Assembly (NCBI GenBank): GCA_902798015.1
Contig: CADBVL010000025.1
Coordinates: forward strand, 1 to 40,054
Length of the DNA stretch: 40,054 bases
Reading direction: 5' to 3'
Origin: an uncultured Bacteroidales bacterium
GTDB taxonomy: Bacteria > Bacteroidota > Bacteroidia > Bacteroidales > Paludibacteraceae
Part shown: in pieces, positions 8,267-16,366 of the stretch
Layout: every line of letters begins with the position of its first letter
Position numbering within the stretch: the stretch's first letter is position 1
Notes under the pieces: model-generated
Database searches by the model: none
Seen by the model: only the letters and a program-made list of their open reading frames with translations
Told to the model about the DNA's origin: nothing
Program-made: the position numbers and the translations under genes

Positions 8267-10048
8267 TTATTGAATCTTGATTTCCGGCATAAGTGCCATA
8301 ATGCGCGGCTTGGAGCATAATTCACGCACCTTCATGATGAGGCGTTCCTCTTCCGTAGAGTTATCAAGCATCTTGAGCAATTCCTGATACGGGTCTTCTT
8401 TCTCCGGATAATAAACCAGCTTATAGTTCTCCAGTCCTGCAAGTTCGACCGCTTTGGCAATAGCATCATCGATGTTTCCGATTTCATCTACGATACCTAT
8501 CTCCTTACCTTTCTCTCCAAGCCATACACGACCTTCGCCGATGGACTTGATGTAGTCTTGCTCTACGTGACGGCCCTGCGCACAACGGCTTGTGAACAAG
8601 TCATAACCGCGCTCTACCATCTTCTGCATGAGATCGTGTTCTTCGTTGTTCATGCCCTTGTAGATCATATTCATTTCCAAATCCGAATGACGGTTCGTTG
8701 CCACACCGTCCACGTCAAGACCCACTTTATTACGGATCTTCGACACGTTAGGCACCGTACCGAAAATACCGATAGATCCGGTCAATGTCGTCGGCTCGGC
8801 GAAGATATAATCCGCGCCGCAAGAGATATAGTAACCACCCGAAGCGGCGTAGTCACCCATCGAAACAACAACGGGGATGCTGTCGGTTTTGATATTCTGG
8901 ATGGCATGCCATATTTGCTCGCTGGCATCCGCAGAACCACCAGGACTATTCACGCGCAGTACGAGCGCTTTGACATCATCTTCTTTACGGATCTTCTTGA
9001 TCGTCTTAACGACTTCTTTACCTACTATTCCCTCTCCGGAATCATCGGTGATCTCACCTTCCAGATAGAGTACCGCCACTTTATCCTTAGCCTTCGACGC
9101 CGGACGTTTCACACTCGCCATCTTGGTGGTAGAAAGAAGGTGATAATCCTTCGTTCCTGCATAAATACGCAGCAACGAGTCGATATCCTGAGTATATACA
9201 ATCGTATCTACCAGGCCTGCCGTCAACTGGTCTTCTGCCGGTTGCAAGTCCATGAAACGGTCGGCGAGTGCATTGAGTTGTTCTTCGCTCAAGTGACGTG
9301 CTTCGCCTACTGATTTCTTGTATTCACTCCAAATTCCATCCAAGTACTGCATAGTCTGCATACGGTCCGCGTCCGACATGCTGGTACGGAAGAACGGTTC
9401 AACAGCAGACTTGAAAGTACCGACTTTCAGAATCTGCATCTCTACACCGATTTTCTCCATAGCACGCGTGTAGTACATCTTCTGCGCCGCCAGACCGTGC
9501 CATGACACAGCACCTGTCGGGTCCAAACAGATACGGTCCGCAACAGAAGCGATATAGTAATTGGTTTGGCCATAGCTTTTGGCAGACGCTACTACCCATT
9601 TACCGCTCTGCTTGAAGTCGAGCAGGGCATCACGGATGGCTTTTGCACTCGCCGGCGCAGCCGATAACTCAGCACCGTCGAGCCATATACCGAGAATCTT
9701 GTCATCGTTTTTAGCCAAACGAATATTACTCAGTATTTCATCTAAACCCACGGTCTCGACATTTTGATTCCCGACAAAGGGAACGGACGGCATCGACTTC
9801 ATCAATCCGGCGAACGGATTGGATTCTTTTGCTTGCTCTACAAGTGTTCCTTTCATCTCCAGACGATAAATCGTCTTGTCTTGCAGTTTCACTTCGGAAG
9901 AAGAGAAAAGGTCTCCCATAATCCATCCAAGGATGGCACTGCAGATGAAATACACCGCGAAGAAAATCAGGCAGCCGCCAAGGCAGCCAACTTTGCGGCG
10001 AGGACGTTCCTGTCCTTCTACCACAATCGTTTTGCGATTAAAAAACAT
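8267..10048 (-). CDS. sppA: signal peptide peptidase SppA, long (67K) type
   Basis: A 593-residue membrane-anchored serine protease that digests cleaved signal peptides. One transmembrane helix lies near residues 22-46. The catalytic lysine is K213 in GTFKSAVEPF and the catalytic serine is S403 in GDYAASGGYYIS, the Lys/Ser dyad positions of the E. coli long form. LRVNSPGGSADASEQIW near 364-380 is the second-half core. The length is that of the duplicated two-domain form. It starts 4 bases after the rnhB stop codon and precedes lpxK by 6 bases. Confidence 0.96.
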   Translation of the reverse strand: MFFNRKTIVVEGQERPRRKVGCLGGCLIFFAVYFICSAILGWIMGDLFSSSEVKLQDKTIYRLEMKGTLVEQAKESNPFAGLMKSMPSVPFVGNQNVETVGLDEILSNIRLAKNDDKILGIWLDGAELSAAPASAKAIRDALLDFKQSGKWVVASAKSYGQTNYYIASVADRICLDPTGAVSWHGLAAQKMYYTRAMEKIGVEMQILKVGTFKSAVEPFFRTSMSDADRMQTMQYLDGIWSEYKKSVGEARHLSEEQLNALADRFMDLQPAEDQLTAGLVDTIVYTQDIDSLLRIYAGTKDYHLLSTTKMASVKRPASKAKDKVAVLYLEGEITDDSGEGIVGKEVVKTIKKIRKEDDVKALVLRVNSPGGSADASEQIWHAIQNIKTDSIPVVVSMGDYAASGGYYISCGADYIFAEPTTLTGSIGIFGTVPNVSKIRNKVGLDVDGVATNRHSDLEMNMIYKGMNNEEHDLMQKMVERGYDLFTSRCAQGRHVEQDYIKSIGEGRVWLGEKGKEIGIVDEIGNIDDAIAKAVELAGLENYKLVYYPEKEDPYQELLKMLDNSTEEERLIMKVRELCSKPRIMALMPEIKIQ

Positions 10049-10052
10049 ACTG

Positions 10053-10664
10053 TTACAATTTTAAATTAAACGTTAATCTATGATAGGGTGTTACACCGTA
10101 TTTCTTTATTGCCGCATAATGTTCGGCTGTTGGGTAACCTTTGTTATTTGCCCATCCGTATTGCGGGAATTCGTCATGCAGACGCAGCATATAATCATCG
10201 CGATAGGTCTTCGCCAGCACACTCGCTGCCGCGATAGACATGTATGTCGCATCGCCATGCACCACCGTATCCGCCGGGATCTCCAGTAGTTCGCCTTCCG
10301 GCACATAGGGCTTCCATTTATTGCCGTCCACAAGAATATGCTGCGGGCGTACGGTTAATCGGTCCAGCGCACGCTGCATGCCCAATATGGAACATTGCAA
10401 TATATTCCGTTCGTCTATCTCCTGCGGACTGACTTCCACCACCGCCCAAGCCACTGCTTCATGCTCTATAACAGGTCGGAGTGCATAGCGTTGTTTATCC
10501 GTCAGTTGCTTCGAGTCGTTGAGCCATTCAAACTCCGGCACTTGCGCTGCACGCTGTGGATTCAATATGACAGCCGCCGCAAACACGCTTCCCGCTAATG
10601 GTCCCCGCCCTGCCTCGTCGCATCCGGCTTCTACAAGCCCTTGTATCATTTGTAGTTTCAACAT
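10053..10664 (-). CDS. rnhB: ribonuclease HII
   Basis: A 203-residue enzyme that cuts RNA in RNA-DNA hybrids and removes single ribonucleotides from DNA. The N-terminal active site [11 protein letters not shown] gives D16 and E17. The third acidic residue is in LVDGNKW and the last in [18 protein letters not shown]. The frame extends upstream to 10688, but the ATG at 10664 is chosen because it lies one base past the tamL stop codon and leaves a normal short N-terminus. Confidence 0.95.
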   Translation of the reverse strand: MLKLQMIQGLVEAGCDEAGRGPLAGSVFAAAVILNPQRAAQVPEFEWLNDSKQLTDKQRYALRPVIEHEAVAWAVVEVSPQEIDERNILQCSILGMQRALDRLTVRPQHILVDGNKWKPYVPEGELLEIPADTVVHGDATYMSIAAASVLAKTYRDDYMLRLHDEFPQYGWANNKGYPTAEHYAAIKKYGVTPYHRLTFNLKL

Positions 10665-10665
10665 A

Positions 10666-12891
10666 TTAGAACGGATATCCGATAGCAAAATGGAATGTCA
10701 TGTCATCCTTCCAGCACAACCCGTTGAAAGCTGTACGCCACTGCGACCCCAAGTCTATGCGGCTTGGGTCATACAACTTCACGCCGAAGTCGATACGGAA
10801 GACCATCACAGACAAATCAAAACGAAGTCCCACACCATAACTCCACGCAATTTGTTTATAGAACTCTGATGTGAACGCACCGCCCGGCTGCGAATCATAG
10901 TTGTAAATAGTCCATATATTTCCGGCATCTGTAAAGGCTGCCAACTCCATGAACCGTAGCACCTTAAAGCGATATTCAAGGTTCATCTCCAAGTGTATGT
11001 CTCCCACTTGCAGATCGTACGACATCGTGTTTCCCGCGCCGCGGAAGGTACCAGGTCCCAATGTTCGTGCCTGCCAACCGCGCACACCACTCGCGCCACC
11101 ACCGAAATAACGTTTCTCAAACGGAATCACTTTCGCATTCAAATAAGGAACCGCCGCACCAAAACCGATATGCGTCACCAGATGATGCTTGGGTGTGATA
11201 ATTCCGTGGTAAGTGAAATTAAAATCCCCTTTCGCATACTGCGCAAAAGGAATTTTCCCCATCATATATGAGCCACCCTCGTTCTTCGGGAAATGGAATA
11301 ACTCGCTGAGGGCATACAGGAAGTTACCTGCCGTCTCGGCACGGAGGGCGAATTGCAGATAGGAACGATTCGGAAAACGCGGATTGAAAGTAGAGTACGA
11401 ACAGGTATAACTCCAATCGACAATAAAATGGTCCTCGTAGCTGGCTTTCAGTACTGAGGAGCGGTCTATGAACTGCCGTTTGAACTCTTCCGACATCCAA
11501 GGCACGTAAATATAGTTGATATCCACAAGGTTGAACTCGTGCGTCCACCGGCTGCCTGGTGCGCGCGGAATTCTATAAGACAAAGACGCGTTCGCGATCG
11601 TTCGCGTGTATTCGTCCGGACGTTGCTGATAGTTATACGCCACCTCTACCTTCACGTTCGATGGGAAAATCAGACCTGCGTCTGCTCTTGCTTCGATAGC
11701 CCGTCCTCCGTTGGCGCGCCATTCATACGAAGCGCGCGCTCCGACTGTCAGCACTTCCGCACCATGGAAGATATTCTTATTGCTATACCGCAAACCGGCA
11801 GCGACACCCCAATCGCCGGCACTATACGTACCTTCCACCTCCGCTGTTACGGAGTTCAGACGACTTCGGGACACCGTGATATTGCAATCCAAAAGTGTAT
11901 CTCCTACCGGCGTGAAGGCAATATCAACATACTTCACCGGAGGCAAAGCATTCATCCGCGCATACGTACGCTCGACACGCCATTCCGCGTACTGCTCTCC
12001 AGCACGAATACGACTTGCTCGGCGTAAAGCGCCCTTACGCAAGAACGGAAAATCCTGTGCGTAGTTCACATCACGTATCGAATAGCGAGTCCTAAAGCGT
12101 TTGACCTCCGTAGAATCCAACTGCGACACATACGGTGCCAGATGCAGGCGGATATCCACCTGATGCGAATTTAATGAACTGTCGGCTGTGAATTCCAGCA
12201 GTGATTTCTCGAAATAGTAATACCCTTGATTGCGCAGTGCGCTGGTGATACGCTCGCGTTCTGCATCCAAGGTGGATGTAGAGAATTGTTCTCCGGGATG
12301 CACCTTACACCGCTCATCCCGCGCAATTGTGCATATCTCCGGAATGGGAATATCCACCTCATATTGGCGCACATAATACGGTTGATGCGCCGTCACCAAG
12401 TACGTCACTTCCACTTTGCGTTTCTTGAATCGCAACTGCGTATCTACTTCCGCCTGAAAATAACCCATGTTATTCATCTGCTGACGAATCTGTTGCATGC
12501 TCACCTCAGTCATTTCCTCGTCATAGATAATCGGTGCCTCACCCATTTTCTTTGCATTGCGCGCTGCTCGAGCGCGTGCTTTAGTCGTCGTATCCAGGGG
12601 AGCTGTATTATATACATGCAGCTGGAGCTTCCAGAAACCGAAGATCTCGGTATTCTGTTTTTGACGCACATAATTGCCCAAAGTGGCGGTAGAGACATTC
12701 TTGTCGTCCACACATTTAACGCGCACTTTGTTAAGCAGATATTTGTCTTGCGGAACAAATTTCGTAGTATTGCACGAACAAAGGACAAGGAATAAAGAAC
12801 ATAGAAAAAGTACCACCGATCGTGGTGTTTTTGCCCTGATTACCGGTTCCTGTATTCTTAAATTCCTATATGTACGTAATGTGCCTAACAT
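10666..12891 (-). CDS. TamL-type lipoprotein of the Omp85/BamA family
   Basis: A 741-residue outer-membrane protein. A hydrophobic stretch followed by LVLCSC gives a lipobox with the lipidated cysteine at about C40, so it should be a lipoprotein, as in the Bacteroidota TamL group. POTRA-like periplasmic repeats follow (about residues 45-330). A C-terminal 16-strand barrel holds the family's loop-6 motif GVRGW within [20 protein letters not shown], and the protein ends in an aromatic residue (FAIGYPF). It probably helps insert proteins or lipids into the outer membrane. No tamB gene is next to it. The signal-peptide core CSLFLVLCS is encoded by a repeat patch. The first ~22 residues ahead of it are unusually long, so a later start is possible. 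Confidence 0.88.
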   Translation of the reverse strand: MLGTLRTYRNLRIQEPVIRAKTPRSVVLFLCSLFLVLCSCNTTKFVPQDKYLLNKVRVKCVDDKNVSTATLGNYVRQKQNTEIFGFWKLQLHVYNTAPLDTTTKARARAARNAKKMGEAPIIYDEEMTEVSMQQIRQQMNNMGYFQAEVDTQLRFKKRKVEVTYLVTAHQPYYVRQYEVDIPIPEICTIARDERCKVHPGEQFSTSTLDAERERITSALRNQGYYYFEKSLLEFTADSSLNSHQVDIRLHLAPYVSQLDSTEVKRFRTRYSIRDVNYAQDFPFLRKGALRRASRIRAGEQYAEWRVERTYARMNALPPVKYVDIAFTPVGDTLLDCNITVSRSRLNSVTAEVEGTYSAGDWGVAAGLRYSNKNIFHGAEVLTVGARASYEWRANGGRAIEARADAGLIFPSNVKVEVAYNYQQRPDEYTRTIANASLSYRIPRAPGSRWTHEFNLVDINYIYVPWMSEEFKRQFIDRSSVLKASYEDHFIVDWSYTCSYSTFNPRFPNRSYLQFALRAETAGNFLYALSELFHFPKNEGGSYMMGKIPFAQYAKGDFNFTYHGIITPKHHLVTHIGFGAAVPYLNAKVIPFEKRYFGGGASGVRGWQARTLGPGTFRGAGNTMSYDLQVGDIHLEMNLEYRFKVLRFMELAAFTDAGNIWTIYNYDSQPGGAFTSEFYKQIAWSYGVGLRFDLSVMVFRIDFGVKLYDPSRIDLGSQWRTAFNGLCWKDDMTFHFAIGYPF
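12777..12804. repeat. in-frame repeat patch encoding the TamL signal core
   Basis: On the minus strand, TTCTTTATTCC and TTGTCCTTTG-like units encode [10 protein letters not shown], the hydrophobic core of the lipoprotein signal. The same kind of alternating pyrimidine unit recurs as an intergenic repeat in many Bacteroidales (from memory, not checked). Confidence 0.4.
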
Positions 12892-12901
12892 AATGAGCGT
12901 G

Positions 12902-12932
12902 CAAAATTAGCAAAAAATTTTGATATATCAAA
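12902..12932 (-). promoter_or_regulatory. Bacteroidota-type promoter for the tamL operon
   Basis: On the minus strand there is TTTG at 12932-12929, a 19-base spacer and TAATTTTG at 12909-12902. The ATG at 12891 is only 10 bases past the -7 box. The -33 box lies inside the palindrome at 12917-12934, which is shared with the divergent trmH promoter. Confidence 0.7.
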
Positions 12933-12934
12933 AT
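12917..12934. promoter_or_regulatory. perfect 18-base palindrome between divergent promoters
   Basis: ATTTTGATATATCAAAAT is a perfect inverted repeat. Each half contains the -33 TTTG box of one of the two divergent promoters (tamL leftward, trmH rightward), both with 19-base spacers. It may simply result from two mirrored -33 boxes, or be an operator for a dimeric regulator acting on both. Confidence 0.6.
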
Positions 12935-12949
12935 ATTTTTGTACTTTTG
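12919..12949 (+). promoter_or_regulatory. Bacteroidota-type promoter for the TrmH-family gene
   Basis: TTTG at 12919-12922, a 19-base spacer and TACTTTTG at 12942-12949. The ATG at 12970 follows 20 bases later. Confidence 0.7.
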
Positions 12950-12969
12950 TGGCGTTTTTGAGTGTATCT

Positions 12970-13737
12970 ATGGAAAGAATCAGCAAAGCACAAATCAAAC
13001 TTGTCAAAAGTTTGCAGCAGAAAAAATATCGTGACGAAACAGGACTCTTTGTTGCCGAAGGCGAAAAATGCGTAGAGGAATTACGGAAGGGTTTTGAACT
13101 TGTTCACTTGTATCGCGAAGGAGAGAATGCCACACGAACGGAAATAGAACAGATGAGTGGTCTAAAGAATCCGCAAGGTATAATCGGAGTCTTCCGTAAA
13201 CGCGAAGTGCTAAACGGTGAACCTGTCGCATATGAAATCACGGACTCCCTTGCCTTGGTCCTTGACGGCATTCAGGATCCAGGAAACTTAGGTACTATCA
13301 TCCGCACTTGCGATTGGTTCGGAGTCCGGTCCGTACTCTGTTCACAAGAAACGGCTGACTGCTATAATCCGAAGGTAGTGCAGGCGACGATGGGGGCGTT
13401 GGCGCGCGTACGCCTTTACTATCTTGACCTTCCTGCATGGTTCCGTTTACTTACAACCAATAAGCAAGCACCAGCTACAACTATTTACGGCACACTTCTC
13501 GAAGGAAAAGACATGTACCATCTTCTTGAAGGCGAAGCCACAATGCGCGAAGCGCAAAAGAGCAAAACGATTATCATCATGGGCAACGAAGGCAATGGCA
13601 TCTCGCAAGCCGTGCGACCATTCATCACACACCCGATTCGTATTCCTTCGTATCCTAAAGACGCTGAGACATCGGAGAGTTTGAATGTAGCAATTGCCAC
13701 AGCGATCGTTTTGGCGGAATTTCGCAGAAAGGAGTAA
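12970..13737 (+). CDS. TrmH/SpoU family RNA 2'-O-methyltransferase
   Basis: A 255-residue SPOUT methyltransferase. An N-terminal RNA-binding part starts MERISKAQIKLVKSLQQKKY. The C-terminal knotted domain carries the three family motifs: DPGNLGTIIRTCDWFG near residue 105, MGNEGNGIS near 204, and ESLNVAIATAIVLAEF at the end. It methylates the ribose of a tRNA or rRNA nucleotide; which one cannot be read from sequence. The ATG at 12970 is preferred over a GTG at 12949, which lies on the -7 box. It is transcribed divergently from tamL. Confidence 0.92.
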   Translation: MERISKAQIKLVKSLQQKKYRDETGLFVAEGEKCVEELRKGFELVHLYREGENATRTEIEQMSGLKNPQGIIGVFRKREVLNGEPVAYEITDSLALVLDGIQDPGNLGTIIRTCDWFGVRSVLCSQETADCYNPKVVQATMGALARVRLYYLDLPAWFRLLTTNKQAPATTIYGTLLEGKDMYHLLEGEATMREAQKSKTIIIMGNEGNGISQAVRPFITHPIRIPSYPKDAETSESLNVAIATAIVLAEFRRKE

Positions 13738-13756
13738 CATAGGGTTAAAACGGTAT

Positions 13757-13791
13757 AAACACAGAGTAAACACGGAGGCAACACGGAGGCG
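13757..13791. repeat. intergenic repeat patch (acacggaggc type)
   Basis: Three imperfect units, AAACACAGAGT, AAACACGGAGGC and AACACGGAGGC, lie in the 176-base gap between the TrmH-family gene and trpB. Nothing else is seen in the first half of that gap. Confidence 0.6.
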
Positions 13792-13836
13792 ACTCGACTT
13801 TTAGAACATTTTAATCACATAAAAATCATTCTACTC

Positions 13837-13867
13837 TTGCATATTCCCATTTTTTGTTGTACCTTTG
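13837..13867 (+). promoter_or_regulatory. Bacteroidota-type promoter for trpB
   Basis: TTG at 13837-13839, a 20-base spacer and TACCTTTG at 13860-13867. The ATG at 13914 follows 46 bases later. Confidence 0.7.
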
Positions 13868-13892
13868 CGGTCGTTTACGCATAAAAGGTACA
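13858..13892 (+). promoter_or_regulatory. inverted repeat over the trpB -7 box
   Basis: TGTACCTTT (13858-13866) and AAAGGTACA (13884-13892) form a 9-base inverted repeat with a 17-base spacer. The spacer contains an inner GCG/CGC pair. The left arm includes the -7 element, so a protein binding here would block the polymerase. It could also form a short hairpin, but only its right part would be transcribed. Confidence 0.45.
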
Positions 13893-13913
13893 TCATTTAC
13901 ATTTTTTTCTACT

Positions 13914-15236
13914 ATGAGCAAACAAAAAAGGTTTTTATTGGACGAGAGCGAACTGCCTCGCCAATGGTATAACATCCAAGCGGATATGATTAACAAACCG
14001 CTTCCTTTATTGAATCCCGCAACAAAAGAGCCGCTGACCGCGGAAGATCTCGCGCATATCTTCGCGGCGGAGTGCGCAAAACAAGAGTTAGACCAAGAGC
14101 ATGCCTGGATAGATATTCCCGAAGAAGTACTAGAGCGATATAAATACTACCGTTCAACGCCGCTCGTTCGTGCATACGCACTGGAGAAAGCACTGGGCAC
14201 ACCTGCGCATATCTATTTCAAAAATGAGAGTGTCAACCCGTTAGGGTCGCATAAGATCAATTCCGCTCTTCCGCAATGTTACTATTGCAAACAGGAAGGG
14301 ACGACCAACGTCACCACCGAGACGGGTGCCGGACAATGGGGAGCCGCACTCAGTTATGCAGCAAAAGCATTCGGACTCGAATGCGCCGTGTATCAAGTGA
14401 AGATTTCCATGCAGCAAAAACCTTACCGCAGTTCCATCATGCGCACCTTTGGTGCGACTGTGGAAGGTTCGCCTTCGATGTCCACTCGCGCAGGCAAAGA
14501 CATCATCACCCGCGACCCATTACATCCCGGTTCCTTGGGCACAGCTATCTCAGAGGCTGTTGAACTGGCAACTACCACCCCGAACTGCAAATACACGCTC
14601 GGTTCTGTTATGAGTCACGTCTCGTTGCACCAGACAGTCATTGGTCTCGAGGCTGAGAAACAAATGGAGAAAGCCGGTGAGTATCCCGATACCATCATCG
14701 CTTGTTTCGGTGGCGGCAGTAACTTCGGCGGACTCGCGTTCCCTTTCATGCGCCATACCATCAAAGAAGGCAAGAAAATCGACTTTATTGCAGCCGAGCC
14801 ATCCAGTTGTCCCAAACTGACGCACGGCAAGTTTGAATATGACTTCGGTGACGAAGCGGGATATACACCCTTACTGCCGATGTACACGCTTGGACACGAG
14901 TTCAAACCGGCAAATATCCACGCAGGTGGCCTGCGTTATCATGGAGCCGGTACAATCGTCAGCCAACTACTAAAAGACGGATATATGCGTGCCGTAGATA
15001 TTCCACAGACGGAATCTTTCGCGGCAGGGCTGCTTTTCGCCCAGACAGAGAGTATCATTCCTGCACCGGAGAGTTGTCACGCCATCGCAGCCACCATTCG
15101 TGAAGCGAAGAAATGCATCGAGACAGGAGAAGAAAAAGTCATTCTCTTCAATCTCAGCGGGCATGGATTGATTGATATGACGGCCTACGACAGTTATCTG
15201 AACGGAGACCTCACCGATCCCGAATTTAAAGGATAA
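13914..15236 (+). CDS. tryptophan synthase beta chain, TrpB2 type
   Basis: A 440-residue PLP enzyme that makes tryptophan from indole and serine. The PLP lysine is K114 in NPLGSHKINSA and the TETGAGQWG motif follows at 135-143. The glycine-rich phosphate loop is FGGGSNFGG. The long N-terminus with SELPRQWYN and the LGSVMSHVSLHQT region mark it as TrpB2 rather than the TrpA-binding TrpB1. No trpA or other trp gene lies in the window, so it may salvage indole. It has its own promoter and probable operator, and a bidirectional terminator at 15257-15284. Confidence 0.9.
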   Translation: MSKQKRFLLDESELPRQWYNIQADMINKPLPLLNPATKEPLTAEDLAHIFAAECAKQELDQEHAWIDIPEEVLERYKYYRSTPLVRAYALEKALGTPAHIYFKNESVNPLGSHKINSALPQCYYCKQEGTTNVTTETGAGQWGAALSYAAKAFGLECAVYQVKISMQQKPYRSSIMRTFGATVEGSPSMSTRAGKDIITRDPLHPGSLGTAISEAVELATTTPNCKYTLGSVMSHVSLHQTVIGLEAEKQMEKAGEYPDTIIACFGGGSNFGGLAFPFMRHTIKEGKKIDFIAAEPSSCPKLTHGKFEYDFGDEAGYTPLLPMYTLGHEFKPANIHAGGLRYHGAGTIVSQLLKDGYMRAVDIPQTESFAAGLLFAQTESIIPAPESCHAIAATIREAKKCIETGEEKVILFNLSGHGLIDMTAYDSYLNGDLTDPEFKG

Positions 15237-15256
15237 AAACGTGAAATGCATACGAA

Positions 15257-15284
15257 AAAAGGAGTCGCGATTGCGGCTCCTTTT
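15257..15284. terminator. bidirectional rho-independent terminator between trpB and tRNA-Arg
   Basis: GGAGTCGC (15261-15268), loop GATT, GCGGCTCC (15273-15280), with one G-T pair. It is flanked by an A run at 15255-15260 and a T run at 15281-15284, so it can act on trpB transcripts and on the minus-strand tRNA transcript. Confidence 0.8.
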
Positions 15285-15286
15285 CG

Positions 15287-15360
15287 TGATCCATGCAGGA
15301 TTCAAACCTGCAACCCCCACATCCGTAGTGTGGTACTCTATTCAGTTGAGCTAATGGACC
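15287..15360 (-). tRNA. tRNA-Arg (anticodon ACG)
   Basis: On the minus strand, GGTCCAT pairs with ATGGATC as the acceptor stem, with one G-U pair. The D arm is GCTC/GAGT. The anticodon arm is CCACA - CTACGGA - TGTGG, giving anticodon ACG at 34-36. The T arm is GCAGG - TTTGAAT - CCTGC and the discriminator is A. CCA is not encoded. It reads CGU, and CGC/CGA after deamination to inosine. Confidence 0.93.
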
Positions 15361-15377
15361 ATTGCTTTAAAAAGAAG

Positions 15378-15391
15378 AGGGCTTGCGCCCT
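15378..15391 (-). terminator. hairpin between tRNA-Asp and tRNA-Arg
   Basis: On the minus strand AGGGC - GCAA - GCCCT is followed by CTTCTTTTT. It could terminate part of the transcript after tRNA-Asp or mark a processing site. tRNA-Arg lies only 17 bases further on and shows no promoter of its own. Confidence 0.5.
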
Positions 15392-15468
15392 TGGCGGTGC
15401 GGACGAGACTCGAACTCGCGACCTACGGCGTGACAGGCCGGTATTCTAACCAACTGAACTACCGCACC
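15392..15468 (-). tRNA. tRNA-Asp (anticodon GTC)
   Basis: On the minus strand the acceptor GGTGCGG pairs with CCGCACC, followed by discriminator G and an encoded CCA. The D arm contains AGTTCAGTTGGTTAGAAT, the anticodon loop is CTGTCAC (GTC) and the T loop is TTCGAGT. The outermost anticodon-stem pair is a C-T mismatch. The 77-base length with CCA is normal. Confidence 0.94.
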
Positions 15469-15494
15469 AGTGGTCTTCTTTTCAAAAGCGGGTG

Positions 15495-15526
15495 CAAAAG
15501 TACTGCTTTTTTTTGACATGTGCAAA
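15495..15526 (-). promoter_or_regulatory. Bacteroidota-type promoter for the tRNA pair
   Basis: On the minus strand there is TTTG at 15526-15523, a 20-base spacer and TACTTTTG at 15502-15495. It lies 27 bases upstream of tRNA-Asp, which suits a short precursor. Confidence 0.75.
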
Positions 15527-15554
15527 TAATTCTGCATTTTTTTTTCAAAAATCG

Positions 15555-16346
15555 TCACTTTTTGAATTCTTGCACCGCTTTATGTGCCGATTTTTGAGTT
15601 TGCAGACGCTGTTGACACGTCATTTGCGGGTTCTTATAGCGATTCTTCCGAACATCTTTTCCGGTCAGCACTTCATACCATACACACGCCGCCGTATAAC
15701 GACCATAGGCATAGTTCAGATGGTAGCCGTCGCGGCATAAGGTATCACCTAATTTCGTGTGTCGCGCATTCTGAATAGCGCTTCCACACGGAATAATTTT
15801 TAATTTGTGATTTGTGATTTGTGATTTGATACAAGCCTGAATACTATCCCACATCACTTGTTGATCCGACTGATAACGCGGATAGGCGGGGTGCTTGGCG
15901 TCCTTACTATACGCCCAAGTCTGCATCCAGCATAGTTTGGCTTCCGGTTGGTATGCTCGCACGGTGTCGATAAGGGTGGTTAGCCAGGGTTCGTAGCTGC
16001 TGCGAACACCACTGTCATGGCTCGCCTGCTGCAATGAGATAAAGTCGTACTTTCCGTCCTTGAGTGCCTGACGAAGGGAAATGGTATCCTTAACGAGTCG
16101 CGGGCATGTGTTGGTACACACACGATGCGAATAAGCCGCTGTATCTTTCGCAAGAAATTCCGCATGTTGCTGCAACGAACAGCCTCCATAATAAAGATTA
16201 TGCACCTCCACTTGGACTCCCTTGGCATCGCATAACGGCACCAACTCTTGTTCTACAGCATCCCATGAGAAACTGTTGCCAATACATAATACCCGGATGA
16301 CGAGTATTATGGTTGAGAGTTGAAAGTTGAAAGTTGAGAGAAGCAT
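15555..16346 (-). CDS. DUF4886 / SGNH-hydrolase-like protein
   Basis: A 263-residue protein. VLCIGNSFSWDAVEQELVPL near residue 21 resembles the GDS block I of SGNH hydrolases, and DGYHLNYAYGRYTAACVWYE near the C-terminus supplies a DxxH-like block V. This is the DUF4886 pattern common in Bacteroidota, with no settled substrate; an esterase or glycan deacetylase is possible. The start lies inside a repeat patch, and the first 17 residues (MLLSTFNFQLSTIILVI) look repeat-derived but act as a hydrophobic leader. A second patch encodes KSQITNHKLKI in the middle. The frame also opens with a TTG at 16403 inside polA; the ATG at 16346 is preferred. It follows the broken polA by 20 bases. Confidence 0.75.
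   Translation of the reverse strand: MLLSTFNFQLSTIILVIRVLCIGNSFSWDAVEQELVPLCDAKGVQVEVHNLYYGGCSLQQHAEFLAKDTAAYSHRVCTNTCPRLVKDTISLRQALKDGKYDFISLQQASHDSGVRSSYEPWLTTLIDTVRAYQPEAKLCWMQTWAYSKDAKHPAYPRYQSDQQVMWDSIQACIKSQITNHKLKIIPCGSAIQNARHTKLGDTLCRDGYHLNYAYGRYTAACVWYEVLTGKDVRKNRYKNPQMTCQQRLQTQKSAHKAVQEFKK
15797..15829. repeat. in-frame ATTTGTG repeat patch in the DUF4886 gene
   Basis: Three consecutive ATTTGTG units and a TTTTAATTTG edge encode IKSQITNHKLKI on the minus strand. It is the clearest in-frame example in the window. Confidence 0.75.
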
Positions 16347-16362
16347 GATCGTTGAGAGTTGA
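16312..16362. repeat. repeat patch (gttgagagttgaaa type) at the DUF4886 start
   Basis: GTTGAGA and GTTGAAA units occur about five times across the polA / DUF4886 junction. They contribute the start codon and first residues of the downstream protein (LLSTFNFQLST). Confidence 0.75.
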
Positions 16363-16366
16363 TTAT

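Noticed and set aside
8558-9313. 251-codon plus-strand open frame
   Set aside because: Antisense to sppA across its catalytic serine region; no recognisable protein features.
12949-12969. GTG start seven codons upstream for the TrmH-family gene
   Set aside because: The GTG overlaps the end of the promoter -7 box and would lie upstream of the expected transcription start.
15246-15449. Open frame of 67 codons on the plus strand
   Set aside because: It is the reverse strand of the two tRNA genes; the codons simply read through tRNA sequence.
15797-15829. CRISPR-like or minisatellite array
   Set aside because: Units are 7 bases with no unique spacers, lie inside a coding frame, and no cas genes are present.
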